DNA of 64,000 bases from Flavobacteriales bacterium (GCA_947462255.1 CANHOA010000015.1:1-64000), one strand, 5' to 3'. Counted from the stretch's first letter, positions 1-8,306 are shown. Program-made: numbers and translations. The notes: a model not told the origin generated them from the letters alone.

Positions 1-3
1 AAG

Positions 4-1227
4 TTGAATTTACCTACTAACCAAAGAAGACTGATTGAAGAAATGGTAGTAATTTGTGAGAATGATCATAAAACGCATAGAGATTTTATTAAGGAAGTAA
101 GAGAAGCGCAAGCTAGGCATGGCGTAACTGATACAAATTTCAGGAAACTTTTGGAGCGATTGAAAAGCAACTTGAAAGGAAACGATGGATTAAAAGATAT
201 GTTATCCTTTATTCCAACTGACGAACAGAACATAAATGAATTAATTGAACTTTTATTATCTTATATTCCTATGACAACTACCAAATTAGATGCATATCGT
301 TTCTCAAGCGAAGAAATGAAAAAAATGCTGTGGTTAAAAGACCTTTTCGAAGACAATGGTTTTACTGTTGAGCGTTTCCCAGAGGTGTATTATGATACTT
401 TTGATAAGGCATGTGAACTTTGGCCATCTTTGAAAGAAAATCAGGATGAGGAGGACACTCCAGATTATTTGGGTGTGTATATTCCTGATTATACAGAAAA
501 AAAGTGCGAGAAAAATTGTGATTTAAAAATAGTTAATGAAGGCGTTATTGTTTTATTTAAAGATAAAATCTTAGAGTATGCTAAACGAATTGACGGCAAA
601 CTTGCACTAGGATTGTCTGTTATTGAGAATTCATTGAAAGAAGTAGTGCTATTCCACGAACTAGGACATTGGTTTTCTCATTGGCCCCTTGATAATTCTG
701 GTTCAAATTGGAAATGTGGGTATTATTACAATTATAAAAAAGGAAAAGCAGATAAAATTACACATGAATCTTTTGCCCAAATTATTGCCTATTGGTGTTC
801 AGACGGAAATCCTGTAAATGAAGTAATTCTGAGAGATTATTTAACACCTGAAAATACGGCATCACCTTATTACATGTATTTAGAATTAATACCTCATTCC
901 AAGAGTGATATTTTGAATAAACTTAAATTAATTCGCAAACACATGGGGTGCTCGGCTATTTTAACAGATGAAACCGCCTATGCTGTTTTAAAATCAAATA
1001 TTATTGATGAAATTGCTAATCATGCCTCAATTTCTCTCAGAAAATTAGAATTAAATAAAGCTGAGTTAAAATCTATAAAAACAGAAATATTAAACGATTT
1101 TATAGCCTATCGTTTTGGCAAAAATATCGAATATGATTACATATTATGTATTCTAAATTCAAAAGAACCTTTGGATGAAAATTCAATAAAGGTCTTCATA
1201 TTTGATGATAGATTTTGTATCTCCTAA
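4..1227 (+). CDS. Zinc metallopeptidase-like protein (HELGH), 5' end uncertain
   Basis: The protein has a clear HELGH zinc motif at about residues 218-222 and a downstream glutamate in a THESFAQ context near residue 255. This arrangement (HExxH plus a later acidic ligand) is used by gluzincins and ImmA/IrrE-like peptidases. The roughly 200 residues before it are mostly charged and helical, with no signal peptide, so a cytosolic enzyme is likely. The reading frame is open from base 1, so the TTG at position 4 may not be the true start and the gene may begin outside the window. It ends 13 bases before the next gene and probably shares its transcript. The exact family is not recognised, and peptidase activity is inferred from the motif only. 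Confidence 0.6.
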   Translation: MNLPTNQRRLIEEMVVICENDHKTHRDFIKEVREAQARHGVTDTNFRKLLERLKSNLKGNDGLKDMLSFIPTDEQNINELIELLLSYIPMTTTKLDAYRFSSEEMKKMLWLKDLFEDNGFTVERFPEVYYDTFDKACELWPSLKENQDEEDTPDYLGVYIPDYTEKKCEKNCDLKIVNEGVIVLFKDKILEYAKRIDGKLALGLSVIENSLKEVVLFHELGHWFSHWPLDNSGSNWKCGYYYNYKKGKADKITHESFAQIIAYWCSDGNPVNEVILRDYLTPENTASPYYMYLELIPHSKSDILNKLKLIRKHMGCSAILTDETAYAVLKSNIIDEIANHASISLRKLELNKAELKSIKTEILNDFIAYRFGKNIEYDYILCILNSKEPLDENSIKVFIFDDRFCIS

Positions 1228-1240
1228 TCTAAAAAAAAAT

Positions 1241-1642
1241 ATGGAAAATAACGAACTAAAATTTTATTGGTATCCAAATAATGATACCAATGGAGTAAAT
1301 TTTCAAATGGATAAAGAATATGTTATTGCTGATATTAATGGTATTTTACTTGAGAAAAAAAGTAGAAATATAAATGGTTTTTTTATTCATTTTGGAATAC
1401 CAGTAGGAGATGACAGATTTAATCGAATTATCATAGAAAGAGGTACAGAAAATATTTTCAAAGTTAAAGAAGAAACGTTTTTTAAGGATAATTATATAAA
1501 TAATTATTCAACACTTGAATTAGAATTAGCCTTTAAACCTATTGTTGAACATTTGGAAAAAATATTAAATCATAATAATGGATCAGATGCAAGTAAAGGA
1601 ATTCGCATGATAAAGAGATTTGGTGCATTCGATAGTGAATAA
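1241..1642 (+). CDS. Hypothetical protein, 133 aa
   Basis: This small soluble protein matches no family I know. The frame extends upstream to a TTG at 1202, but that would overlap the previous gene by 26 bases. The ATG at 1241 follows the previous stop by 13 bases and is the better start. The protein is rich in Asn, Lys, Ile and Glu and has no signal peptide or membrane segment. Its place between a metallopeptidase-like gene and a glycosylase-like gene on the same strand suggests co-transcription. A partner or inhibitor role would be speculation. Confidence 0.55.
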   Translation: MENNELKFYWYPNNDTNGVNFQMDKEYVIADINGILLEKKSRNINGFFIHFGIPVGDDRFNRIIIERGTENIFKVKEETFFKDNYINNYSTLELELAFKPIVEHLEKILNHNNGSDASKGIRMIKRFGAFDSE

Positions 1643-1670
1643 CAAATAAAAATTAATAATTTAAAACAAC

Positions 1671-2252
1671 ATGTCAATACACACTAAATTTTTAGCCGGT
1701 AAAAACAGTATAGTATATACCGGGCTCAACGCAACAAGTGAAGCAGTAGCAGTTGGTTCTGTTTTTTGTACTAGGGTTAGCTTTTGGAAAATCCTTAAAG
1801 ATGCAGGTTTGATCAGCGGATTTTCTAAAAATAATGCAGGTGGTTATCCCTATGAGCACATGGCTAACGATGTTTTTATTACTGATAAATTATCAGATAT
1901 TTCTGATGGTCAAGGTTTCACTGACATTGTTGATGACAATTCAATAATTAGTAAAAAATCCTCGCAAGTTAAAGTTTTGCAAAAACATTTAGATAGTCTA
2001 GTTGATCGTTTAATGAAAGCAAATCCAGATAAAATTGTATTGTTAGGAAAGCGTGTTGCCGATGAATTTATGCGTTTAGATCCAACACTTAAAACTACTT
2101 GGGATGCTAAAAAAACTCAGAATGACAATATTGTTTATGATTATTTAGGAGATACAATGATTTTTGGGAAGAAAGTTAAAATATATGTTATGCCTTTCCC
2201 AGAAACTTCGCCTATTAAGGATAAACACGAGTTTTTTAAGAGAATATTATAG
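1671..2252 (+). CDS. Mug/TDG-like uracil-DNA glycosylase superfamily protein
   Basis: The order of motifs follows the Mug/TDG branch of uracil-DNA glycosylases. GLN at residues 18-20 aligns with the GIN of GINPG, whose Asn is catalytic in Mug/TDG; FW at 38-39 follows; GFTDIV at 82-87 compares with GVTKLV; IVLLGKRVADEF near 123-134 compares with LAILGKQAYE; and VMPFPETSP at 173-181 compares with VLPNPSGLS. The length (193 aa) also fits. Such enzymes cleave the N-glycosidic bond of damaged or modified bases. The match rests on motif order by eye; the second GINPG half reads AT rather than PG, so specificity may differ. It sits between a peptidase-like operon start and a NADAR gene. Confidence in the fold is moderate; the substrate is unknown. 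Confidence 0.5.
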   Translation: MSIHTKFLAGKNSIVYTGLNATSEAVAVGSVFCTRVSFWKILKDAGLISGFSKNNAGGYPYEHMANDVFITDKLSDISDGQGFTDIVDDNSIISKKSSQVKVLQKHLDSLVDRLMKANPDKIVLLGKRVADEFMRLDPTLKTTWDAKKTQNDNIVYDYLGDTMIFGKKVKIYVMPFPETSPIKDKHEFFKRIL

Positions 2253-2261
2253 TAAGTGGGT

Positions 2262-2284
2262 TTTTAAGTGTTTATCACTTAAAA
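2262..2284 (+). terminator. Weak hairpin between glycosylase-like and NADAR genes
   Basis: A 9-bp inverted repeat (TTTTAAGTG / CACTTAAAA) with a 5-base loop lies 9 bases after the stop. There is no T-tract behind it, so it may slow transcription or protect the mRNA end rather than terminate. Confidence 0.3.
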
Positions 2285-2321
2285 TCAATATTTCTACCAT
2301 AAAAACAAAATATTATAAATT

Positions 2322-2816
2322 ATGAGTCTCTGGTTTAAAGGTGTTAAAGAACCAAGCGGTTGGATGGGAAATATGGCTCCATATCCTATTACCTATAATG
2401 GTCAAGTTTGGCGAACAAGCGAAGCCTTGTTTCAATCAATGCGTTTTAATGATCCTCTTATTAAAGAGATCATTCGAGGTGAAAAAAGCCCAATGGCGGC
2501 GAAAATGAAAGCAAAAAGCCATAGCGCACATTATATTATTATTCCTCTGTCTCCACAAGATATTGCAAATATGGAGGCATGTGTTTTATTGAAATTTCAA
2601 CAACATCCAAAAATAGCTCGTTTGCTCATTGCAACTGGAAAGCACCCTATTTATGAAGATGCATCAGGTCGAAATAAAGTAAATGATTTATTTTGGGGAG
2701 TACATCGTGATTCTAGAAATCCTATAATGCCCATTAATGGACAAAATATGATGGGGGAGATACTGATGAAAGTTAGAGGAATTTTAATTGCTAGTGCGCC
2801 AAAACCAATTATATAA
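2322..2816 (+). CDS. NADAR/YbiA-like protein 1
   Basis: This is a single-domain NADAR (YbiA-like) protein of 164 aa. Visible hallmarks are GWMGNMAP at residues 13-20, W30-x-T-x-E34-x3-Q38, FWG at 124-126 preceded by Asn-Asp, and GQNMMGEILMKVR at 140-152. NADAR proteins bind NAD/ADP-ribose-type ligands. Known members cleave N-glycosidic bonds of riboflavin-pathway intermediates or remove ADP-ribose from guanine, and some act as antitoxins of DarT-type toxins. No DarT-like gene is visible here. The GNMAP stretch replaces the usual SNF(A)-type motif, so this is a divergent branch. A close paralogue lies at 5554-6030, on the other side of the large gene that follows. Confidence 0.8.
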   Translation: MSLWFKGVKEPSGWMGNMAPYPITYNGQVWRTSEALFQSMRFNDPLIKEIIRGEKSPMAAKMKAKSHSAHYIIIPLSPQDIANMEACVLLKFQQHPKIARLLIATGKHPIYEDASGRNKVNDLFWGVHRDSRNPIMPINGQNMMGEILMKVRGILIASAPKPII

Positions 2817-2914
2817 ATCTAATTATTGTTTAAAAAATACAGAAATTAAAATAGTCATTTATTGGCTCAATTTTGAGCTTTTTACAACTGCAATTTTCTT
2901 CAAAAGTCTTTTCT

Positions 2915-5428
2915 ATGGCAGATAACAATACTACTCAGTGGTCAAGTAAATTCAAAAAATTTGGAATAACCGATCCTTTCCTGAGGTTAATTACTGTTAA
3001 GTATGAAAATAGTATTCCATGGCAAACTGTAGTGAAGGATGAGCTCACGCTTAATCAACACATTAAAGATGTTCTGCTCCCTGACTTAAAGAAAAAAACT
3101 ATATGGAATGAAGCTTATAATCAAAGCTCCAAAAGTTTATTTGTAGGCTATGATCATCTTGATGTTGAGCAAATTTTGGAAACAGACGAGTTTTCAGATA
3201 ACGATGTGCGAGAAGTAACAATGCATTTGACTGATATTGAATATTATGATGAGTATGTTGAAACAGAACAAATTCCCGAAAGCCAAAGCCGTGAAGAATA
3301 CGAGATAGACTGTAGGGATTTCGCAGCATATGCGTTAGCTACCGTCATAAACAATAGAAAAAAAGCTGCATTCAAAATTTGGTTTGATAATTTTCAAAAA
3401 AAACATCCGAAAAATGTAGCTTTTCAATATTTGATTTTAAAACCAATAATCGAACAATCCGGTTATAATTCTAGACGCTTATTACCTGCACCTGATAATA
3501 GCGTATTGAAATGGCTTTTTGTCCGAATTCAACATGAGTTTTATCTACCATCAACCAATTTTGGGTTGGAATACAGGATGCGTTTATCTAATGGATTAAA
3601 CCATAGGGTAATAAATGGATGGCAATTTATCCCTTCAGGTATTGAAAACGCAGCAAAACTTACAGCAGCAGCAGCTAGAAGTGGTTGGTGTATTGCAGGC
3701 CAATATTATGCAGAGCATTATTTAGTTCATGACTTTTATATTTTACGCGAAAAAGGTAAGCCTGTTGTTGCATTAAGAGTTGATAAAAAGAATCAAAAAT
3801 GTTATGAAGTTTCAGGGGTTCATAATGAAATTGCCTATAACTATTATTCTGAAATTTGGTTTTTTATTCGCTCTATTTTTTCAAGCAGTACCATCCCATC
3901 AAAATTTGTGAAATCAAATTCAGCGGAGCGTATGGTACCTCATTTTTCAAAAATCGTGAATGAGAACCTAGAAAAGAATACGAAAAATCCAGAATGGTGG
4001 CAAGAAATGGTATCGAAATGGCCGGGAACGTACGATTTAGTTCCTGATGAATTGCAGTCAAAAGTAAAATTAGACACTTCAAATTTCATCAAAAATCAAT
4101 TCTATATGAGTTTAGGTGTAGAATTTCGTGAGAAATACGGCATTCACTTTTCCGAATCTGATTATATCGGATTATTGGAACAACATCCTCAATTATATTA
4201 TGAGTTAGGTATCCAAGATAATCCAGCATTAGATGCAGCATGTATTCAAGGAGTGCTCAATCGCTTAAAAGTGAATGATATTACCTATAAAGAGTACAGT
4301 AAACTTCCTGAATTTGCCCGGAAAAGTCCGGAAATAATTAATCGAATAACTACACATCTTCCTTTAAGCTTTGAAAAAAACATTATTAAGAGAGGTTCAA
4401 ATTATAGGGAAAGAAATGAATCAGTAAAGCTTGAAGAGCATGTGCCTTATACGCAAGGTGAATCCTTGGATCTTACTGTTTTAAGAGCACTTGAATCGAT
4501 ACTTAAAAATCAAAGTTCTGATTTTACAGATGTTATTTTTTCAAAAGAGATTATATCTCACCCCGATTTTAAAGAAATTAGAAAGCAAGCTTGGTTGAAA
4601 GCCGTTCTTAAGGATCCTACTTTTTATTTTGCATTTCCTATTGATTTAGTTCATGAGCACGTCTGGGCTCCACAAACAAAAATTAGTGCTAAAGATGAAA
4701 AAACACTTGAAACATGGATTTCAAAAATTGAAGCTCGACCTTGGTATCTTGCTACGGAAGGAAAAGTGCCTAAGTCAGTAAGATATCATGAAGCCTTATT
4801 GAGAGCATATCTAATAGGTTGGGGAGCGATATTAAGTAAAACGCCTTCTCAAATTTGGAAAAAAGTAAATTCATATCAACGTGCCTATATGTCATATGCA
4901 GCGTTAAGAAATTTTTATATTTTTTCGGTTTTAGCAAAATCATTTGGAAAAAGAGGTGGAGGGTTTTCAACGGCATCTGAAAGAATGCGGCAAATTCCAT
5001 CATATCAACTCGCTTTTTTCTGGTCCGCTATTATTAATTTTATGCCAAATAGTAGTGTTAGAAATTTGATTAAGCCAATAATCAAACCGACAACAAAAGG
5101 AATAGTTATCGATCCTCAGTATGAATTAATTAAGTTATTCTTGTCAAATGGTTTTAATCAATTCCTATATCTTAGTATAACAAAGCCAGATCCTGAAGAT
5201 TATTATTTTAATCGAATAGATCCTGATGTTCCAATAGTAGAGAAAATACATATCGGAAGTTTAGTTGAATTTGAAGTAGATGGAAAAATACATCGTGTTT
5301 CAATAGGAATAATTGCGGCAGGATTTAAGTTTATAGACAAAGATAGTGCAAAAGCAAAATTACTTTTCAGTAGAAAAGAGGGTGAAATAGTGCCAGGTCA
5401 CAAAATTAAAATAATAAAAATATTTTAA
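2915..5428 (+). CDS. Large protein with PcfJ-like core and possible GreA/B-C-like tail
   Basis: An 837-residue cytosolic protein; the ATG at 2915 is preferred over an in-frame TTG at 2873. Residues about 255-310 follow the pattern of the PcfJ-like domain: a WCIAGQYY start, a FYILRE strand, a KPVVALRV strand and an ending like EVSGVHN. The last ~60 residues begin GSLVEFEVDG and end with KAKLLFSRKEGEIVPG and a beta strand, which resembles the GreA/GreB C-terminal domain (…ALLGKKxGD…). Both assignments are by eye. The remainder is helical and unassigned. It is flanked by two NADAR genes and preceded by a glycosylase-like gene. PcfJ-like proteins are common on plasmids and phages and mostly lack known function. 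Confidence 0.6.
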   Translation: MADNNTTQWSSKFKKFGITDPFLRLITVKYENSIPWQTVVKDELTLNQHIKDVLLPDLKKKTIWNEAYNQSSKSLFVGYDHLDVEQILETDEFSDNDVREVTMHLTDIEYYDEYVETEQIPESQSREEYEIDCRDFAAYALATVINNRKKAAFKIWFDNFQKKHPKNVAFQYLILKPIIEQSGYNSRRLLPAPDNSVLKWLFVRIQHEFYLPSTNFGLEYRMRLSNGLNHRVINGWQFIPSGIENAAKLTAAAARSGWCIAGQYYAEHYLVHDFYILREKGKPVVALRVDKKNQKCYEVSGVHNEIAYNYYSEIWFFIRSIFSSSTIPSKFVKSNSAERMVPHFSKIVNENLEKNTKNPEWWQEMVSKWPGTYDLVPDELQSKVKLDTSNFIKNQFYMSLGVEFREKYGIHFSESDYIGLLEQHPQLYYELGIQDNPALDAACIQGVLNRLKVNDITYKEYSKLPEFARKSPEIINRITTHLPLSFEKNIIKRGSNYRERNESVKLEEHVPYTQGESLDLTVLRALESILKNQSSDFTDVIFSKEIISHPDFKEIRKQAWLKAVLKDPTFYFAFPIDLVHEHVWAPQTKISAKDEKTLETWISKIEARPWYLATEGKVPKSVRYHEALLRAYLIGWGAILSKTPSQIWKKVNSYQRAYMSYAALRNFYIFSVLAKSFGKRGGGFSTASERMRQIPSYQLAFFWSAIINFMPNSSVRNLIKPIIKPTTKGIVIDPQYELIKLFLSNGFNQFLYLSITKPDPEDYYFNRIDPDVPIVEKIHIGSLVEFEVDGKIHRVSIGIIAAGFKFIDKDSAKAKLLFSRKEGEIVPGHKIKIIKIF

Positions 5429-5461
5429 TTTAAAACACTGAAATTCAATTGTATAGATTTT

Positions 5462-5497
5462 AAAAAAAATCCTTAATTAACTTAAGGATTTTTTTTT
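5462..5497 (+). terminator. Intrinsic terminator after the large gene
   Basis: A 9-bp stem (AATCCTTAA / TTAAGGATT) with a 5-base loop is flanked by an A-tract on the left and a run of T on the right, 34 bases after the stop. It separates the large gene from the second NADAR gene, which therefore probably has its own promoter. Confidence 0.75.
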
Positions 5498-5553
5498 GTC
5501 ACAAATTGTCGTGCGCTATGCTTATCCCTATATAACCCCTTAAAATTTAGCAC

Positions 5554-6030
5554 ATGAAAAATGTTTGGTTTAAAAAAGTTGCGGAAGAGTATGGTTGGAT
5601 GGGAAATATGGCACCGTGTCCCATAAAGTATAATGGAAAAGTTTGGCTCACAAGTGAGGCATTGTTTCAAAGTATGCGCTATGATGATGATAGTATAAAG
5701 GAAATGATAAGGGTTGAAAAAAGTCCTATGGGTGCAAAAATGAAGTCAAAAAAATACAAGGATCAAATGGTGATTGTTCCCATGTCAGAATTGGATGTTG
5801 AAAATATGAGAAAGTGTGTGAAGATGAAATTTGATGCGCACCCTCAATTAAAAAGACAGTTGATGAATACAAAGGATGCTTTTATTTATGAAGATATAGG
5901 TAATAGAAATGGGGAGAGACACAAGTTTTGGGGGGCGAAAAAGTTGAGTGAGATTGAAGGGGATGGAAATAATATGATGGGAAAGATTTTGATGGATTTG
6001 AGAGAGGAGTATTTGAAGGAAATAAAGTAA
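5554..6030 (+). CDS. NADAR/YbiA-like protein 2 (paralogue)
   Basis: A 158-aa NADAR protein clearly paralogous to the one at 2322-2816. They share WFK near the start, GWMGNMAP (14-21), W31-x-T-S-E35-A-L-F-Q39, KSPM(G/A)AKMK, FWG (125-127) and NNMMGKILM. The residues just before FWG are Arg-His-Lys here, where paralogue 1 has Asn-Asp-Leu and YbiA-type proteins usually have Asp two places before the aromatic-WG; activity or specificity may thus differ. It lies after a terminator, so it is likely expressed separately from the upstream run. Sharing of the island by two diverged NADARs suggests two substrates or an active/regulatory pair; this is inference. Confidence 0.8.
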   Translation: MKNVWFKKVAEEYGWMGNMAPCPIKYNGKVWLTSEALFQSMRYDDDSIKEMIRVEKSPMGAKMKSKKYKDQMVIVPMSELDVENMRKCVKMKFDAHPQLKRQLMNTKDAFIYEDIGNRNGERHKFWGAKKLSEIEGDGNNMMGKILMDLREEYLKEIK

Positions 6031-6040
6031 GATTTAGTTA

Positions 6041-6072
6041 TGGGAAAGAGAATTTGTGTATTCTCTTTCCCA
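6041..6072 (+). terminator. Strong hairpin after NADAR 2
   Basis: A perfect 13-bp stem (TGGGAAAGAGAAT and its complement) with a 6-base loop starts 10 bases after the stop. No long T-run follows, so it may be an imperfect terminator or an mRNA-stabilising hairpin. Confidence 0.5.
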
Positions 6073-6107
6073 CCATTCAATTATTAATTTAATGTAAAAT
6101 CGAAGCT

Positions 6108-6542
6108 ATGAACAGACTAGAGAAAATGGAACACTTACAAATTAATTTGAATACTTGGTTTTCTGAATGGGCAAGTTATGCCAACGAGAAGGAGAGGATT
6201 GGCGCTAGAACCTTAGGTAGAAATAAAAGCTTGGAACTTTCAATTTCGTTTCGAACGATCAAACCATTCATCGCAAATTTGATTTATGATGTATGTTTTT
6301 ATACCGGAGTACCAACGTTGAAAATTTCGTATTCAACAGCCTATAATTTTCCAAAGGAGATTAAAGATGTTCTACAAGGCATCGATACTTCTCAAGTAGA
6401 TTATTACAAAATGGAAGAAATGGAACTTGTTGGAGAATCATATTTAGATAAAGTTCAGATCAAAAATTTTATCGCTGAAAAAACGATTGCCTTTTTTGTT
6501 TGGAAAACTAAATTAGATGCTTCACTTTATATAATACCTTGA
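6108..6542 (+). CDS. Hypothetical protein, 144 aa
   Basis: A soluble alpha/beta protein with no family I recognise, and no signal peptide or membrane helix. An internal ATG at 6126 (residue 7) is an alternative start. It ends 3 bases before the next small gene, with which it almost certainly forms a two-gene operon. It lies directly downstream of the second NADAR gene, on the same strand but after a hairpin. Confidence 0.5.
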   Translation: MNRLEKMEHLQINLNTWFSEWASYANEKERIGARTLGRNKSLELSISFRTIKPFIANLIYDVCFYTGVPTLKISYSTAYNFPKEIKDVLQGIDTSQVDYYKMEEMELVGESYLDKVQIKNFIAEKTIAFFVWKTKLDASLYIIP

Positions 6543-6545
6543 TTT

Positions 6546-6755
6546 ATGTCACAGCAACTTATACAATCAATTTTTGACAAGGGAGCGAATTTAATGTTCG
6601 TCCATATTAAAGAGCAAGCGATATCCACTGCAGGATTGCATCCGATGTATAAGGATACATTTTTCATGGATGAACTGATTCGTTATTTTATTCAAAAAGA
6701 GGAATATGAAAAGTGCGAATACTTGGTAATGATTCGCGAAGCATTTAGATTTTAA
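6546..6755 (+). CDS. Hypothetical small protein, 69 aa
   Basis: A short acidic, helical protein starting 3 bases after the preceding stop, which supports translation as the second gene of a pair. The C-terminal half (ELIRYFIQKEEYEKCEYL) looks like one or two amphipathic helices of TPR-like character, but it is too short to assign. No homologue is recognised. Confidence 0.5.
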   Translation: MSQQLIQSIFDKGANLMFVHIKEQAISTAGLHPMYKDTFFMDELIRYFIQKEEYEKCEYLVMIREAFRF

Positions 6756-7319
6756 TGTTAAAAAAAATATAGACTTCGCAATCTTACTAGAATAGTACTT
6801 TAATGTTAAAAATCAAGAAGTCAAGCGAAGTGAGAACTATTTAGTGAATATTAGCGTCCTCCGCTGCGTAAATCTTCGGCCTTGAATTTTATGGTTTTTG
6901 CTACTGAACTGAAACAGTTAATTTTTAAAATTTCTGCAAGAACATTTTTAAAAAATTTCATTTTCAGAAAGGAGTAAAAATTGTTCGCTACGTTTCGCAA
7001 GTTGTAAAAGGTATAAATCCCCAAATAAGTTTGATCTATTAAGATGTTTTGTGGCTCTAAAACTTATAAAAATACGCTCGATTTTTGAAAATCATTTTTT
7101 TTATCCGTTTCTAATAAGTAGGTTTGATTATATGATTACTCAATCTTAATACCCTTAAACAAATTAATTTTTTTGTTATAAAAATTTAAATTCTTAAAAA
7201 AGGATAACAGGAAAATTATGCCCTTTTTTTTGAGGAGAAATAAAAAATATAATACAAAGCTGTCACAAATTTTTATTAGCTGGATTTAATAATATGTAAC
7301 CCCCTAAACCCTATATAAA
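6756..7319. other. AT-rich gene-free stretch, 564 bases
   Basis: I see no convincing gene, tRNA or transposase remnant here. A 14-base direct repeat (TTTAATGTTAAAAA) occurs at about 6751 (overlapping the preceding stop) and again at about 6799. Around 6810-6890 and 6980-7000 are several GC-richer words (AAGCGAAGTGAG, CCTCCGCTGCG, CTACGTTTCGCAAG) in otherwise AT-rich DNA, which look like pieces of a decayed repeat element or former gene. This is consistent with an accessory, rearranged locus. Confidence 0.4.
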
Positions 7320-7691
7320 ATGAAAAGTAAAATGAAAATTAAGCCAATCGTTGGGACTGAAAGATTGTTTAAAATTTTAAACAAACGAATTCAAACTGGA
7401 GTTTCAAATAAAAACAAATCTGGAAAAACTTTTTCCTTAGAAAAAGATGCCGATGCTACAAGGCTTTTATATCAAAATATTATTGATTCACTTCCGTCTC
7501 GCCCTGGGATTATTATTATAACTGGGTATTATAAAAATTCTTTTAATACGTTGGAGATTATTAAGTCTGATGAAAATATTAAACAAGTCTTTTTAAAGTC
7601 TCGAAATAATAAAAGATATCAATCTCTTAATGATTATATGAATTATGAATTATTTGATCACATTCAAATTCAACTTGCTTCGGCAAGTTGA
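7320..7691 (+). CDS. Hypothetical protein, 123 aa
   Basis: A basic protein with no recognised family. A hydrophobic strand (PGIIIITGYY) at about residues 61-70 suggests an alpha/beta fold. There is no signal peptide. It is preceded by the 564-base gene-free region and overlaps nothing once the following gene is started at its signal-peptide methionine. Confidence 0.4.
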   Translation: MKSKMKIKPIVGTERLFKILNKRIQTGVSNKNKSGKTFSLEKDADATRLLYQNIIDSLPSRPGIIIITGYYKNSFNTLEIIKSDENIKQVFLKSRNNKRYQSLNDYMNYELFDHIQIQLASAS

Positions 7692-7737
7692 ATTCTTTAA
7701 TCAATACTTTTTACTAATTAATTTAAAAACTCAAAAA

Positions 7738-8295
7738 ATGAAAAATCAAATTTTAATGTTCTTTAGCTTAATAGCTATTACAACTCAAGCACAATTTTCG
7801 GAAGAAAAAGTCTTGGAAGACGGATCCCATTATATTGTTTATACCCCCAGACATTTTTCGGCGGAAGAACTTGCGAACTGGAAACCTCGACGAATACCAA
7901 CGACCGCTGAAATCCAAAAAAATCCACTTATTCCGTTGAGTAATATATTCATGAGAAATCTTGAATCAGCATTAAATATAAATGTTTCGGAGGACAGCTC
8001 CTTAGTAACAGCATGTGACATACAATTTTTTAATCACTTAGGAATAACCGAGGTTAACAACGATTTATTTCCCGTTAGGTATCATCAAATATGGGACTTG
8101 AAAGAATCAGTGGTAAACTATAACTTTAATAATTTCTCTCAAAGCTTAATTAAGATGATTCAGGATAATCACCTAGATAGTTATTTCAATAAAACAGTTC
8201 AGTTTTATTGCAAAGAATATTTCTATAATGGCCAATATTTTCTAGTAGCGATTGTCAACGATTCAAATACAGGAATGTTTTTAACTAAATTTTAA
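7738..8295 (+). CDS. Secreted hypothetical protein, 185 aa
   Basis: The frame is open from 7645, but the ATG at 7738 gives a typical signal peptide (MKNQ, a hydrophobic stretch, then TQAQ and cleavage), so this start is chosen. The mature protein of about 165 residues has no recognised domain, T9SS sorting tail or membrane segment. It may be periplasmic or secreted. The next gene begins 11 bases after its stop. Confidence 0.5.
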   Translation: MKNQILMFFSLIAITTQAQFSEEKVLEDGSHYIVYTPRHFSAEELANWKPRRIPTTAEIQKNPLIPLSNIFMRNLESALNINVSEDSSLVTACDIQFFNHLGITEVNNDLFPVRYHQIWDLKESVVNYNFNNFSQSLIKMIQDNHLDSYFNKTVQFYCKEYFYNGQYFLVAIVNDSNTGMFLTKF

Positions 8296-8306
8296 TTTTT
8301 ATAAAT

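Noticed and set aside
2322-6030. Classical DarT-NADAR toxin-antitoxin pair
   Set aside because: No protein here shows the DarT ADP-ribosyltransferase pattern; the large protein lacks such motifs by eye.
6751-6815. Integron-like attC sites (GTTAAAA words)
   Set aside because: No paired R-box/L-box structure and no integrase gene; the words are short and common in AT-rich DNA.
7645-7738. N-terminal extension of the secreted 185-aa protein
   Set aside because: It overlaps the previous gene and would bury the signal peptide inside the protein.
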